Source: an uncultured Collinsella sp.
GTDB lineage: Bacteria > Actinomycetota > Coriobacteriia > Coriobacteriales > Coriobacteriaceae
Assembly: GCA_934655835.1 (NCBI GenBank)
Contig: CAKUHM010000085.1
Location: 1 to 6,261, forward strand
Reading direction: 5' to 3'
Length of the DNA: 6,261 nt
This document shows, one piece after another, positions 6,015-6,261 of this stretch. The notes beneath the pieces were generated by a model. That model did not search any database. It was not told the origin of the DNA and saw nothing but the letters and a program-made list of their open reading frames with translations. Position numbers and translations under genes: made by a program. Every line of letters starts with the position of its first letter. The first letter of the stretch is position 1.

Positions 6015-6023
6015 ATAGTTGCA
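6003..6023. promoter_or_regulatory. Palindromic operator over the P2 -10
   Basis: TGCAACTAT (6003-6011) and ATAGTTGCA (6015-6023) are perfect 9-bp arms around AAT, covering the TATAAT box. Toxin-antitoxin operons are typically repressed by their antitoxin at such sites, so a HicB-type antitoxin is the likely binder. This is inference, because hicB is not in the window. Confidence 0.65.
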
Positions 6024-6037
6024 GGATGTGAGGCAGG

Positions 6038-6261
6038 ATGACTCGGATCGACAAACTCATCGCCCAGCTGCTTAGCTGTCCTTCAACGTATAGATTTGCT
6101 GACTTTCTTAAAGTTATGGCTTCATATGGCTTTGAAATGGACAACAAAGGCAGGACATCCGGATCGCGCATTCGCTTCTACAGGCCATCGGACGGCAGAA
6201 TGTTCGTGATGCACGCACCCCATCCATCTGACGAATTGACGGCGGGAACCATCCGAAACAT
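6038..6261 (+). CDS. hicA: HicA-family toxin, 5' part (cut by window end)
   Basis: The first 74 codons of a small protein resembling HicA mRNA-interferase toxins, a double-stranded-RNA-binding-like fold that cleaves mRNA and is neutralised by HicB. Seen: an N-terminal helix (MTRIDKLIAQLL), a central GF-x(9)-GSRIRFYR segment where HicA has its glycine loop and GSHH strand, then MFVMHAPHP and ELTAGTIRN, matching the family's H-P and G-T-L/I-R ending. Arg44 stands where the catalytic His of canonical HicA lies; His59 and His62 remain. This matches a 'SGSRxRF' variant that I recall in gut anaerobes, from memory only. GAGG (6030-6033) or AGGA (6023-6026) may serve as the ribosome site. Codons are more A/T-ending than in the M16C gene, suggesting acquisition. 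About 10-20 residues are probably missing. An alternative is a HicA-fold protein without nuclease activity. Confidence 0.75.
   Translation, partial: MTRIDKLIAQLLSCPSTYRFADFLKVMASYGFEMDNKGRTSGSRIRFYRPSDGRMFVMHAPHPSDELTAGTIRN

Overview
The window looks like chromosomal DNA from a high-GC gut actinobacterium of the Coriobacteriia, most likely Collinsella or a close relative. This rests on strongly GC-biased third codon positions in the central gene, clear Shine-Dalgarno sites, and a general impression of the proteins. It is not a database result.

Layout, left to right. (1) A complete small hypothetical gene on the + strand (42-533). (2) A convergent junction (534-633) holding a long imperfect hairpin. 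(3) A minus-strand gene (634-2100) for a DNA-binding/ATPase protein of the Schlafen AlbA_2 / RecG-C-terminal-like family, with a winged-helix C-terminus. (4) A 569-base gene-free stretch (2101-2669). It holds two near-identical 64-bp clusters of a TTATCTCTC repeat bracketing a plausible promoter for the AlbA_2 gene, then a nested four-arm palindrome, then the promoter and leader of the next gene. (5) A long + strand gene (2670-5723) for a complete presequence-protease-like M16C zinc metallopeptidase, closed by a strong intrinsic terminator. (6) A 314-base gene-free stretch (5724-6037) with the terminator, a 26-bp-arm palindrome, a second hairpin, two tandem LexA-box-like 17-mers, and two stacked promoters, the second with a palindrome over its -10. 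(7) The 5' part of a HicA-family toxin gene (6038 to the window end), cut by the window edge; a hicB antitoxin would be expected just beyond.

The M16C peptidase appears to be an ordinary housekeeping gene transcribed alone. The two flanking loci (AlbA_2 and HicA) look like self-regulated accessory modules. Each has symmetric or iterated operator-like DNA beside its promoter, and both control regions are visibly richer in A+T than the peptidase gene. The most interesting material is non-coding: the iterated TTATCTCTC array, the apparent SOS-type control of a toxin-antitoxin locus, and two palindromic elements that may be repeat families of this lineage. I found no CRISPR array, tRNA, rRNA, transposase or integrase.
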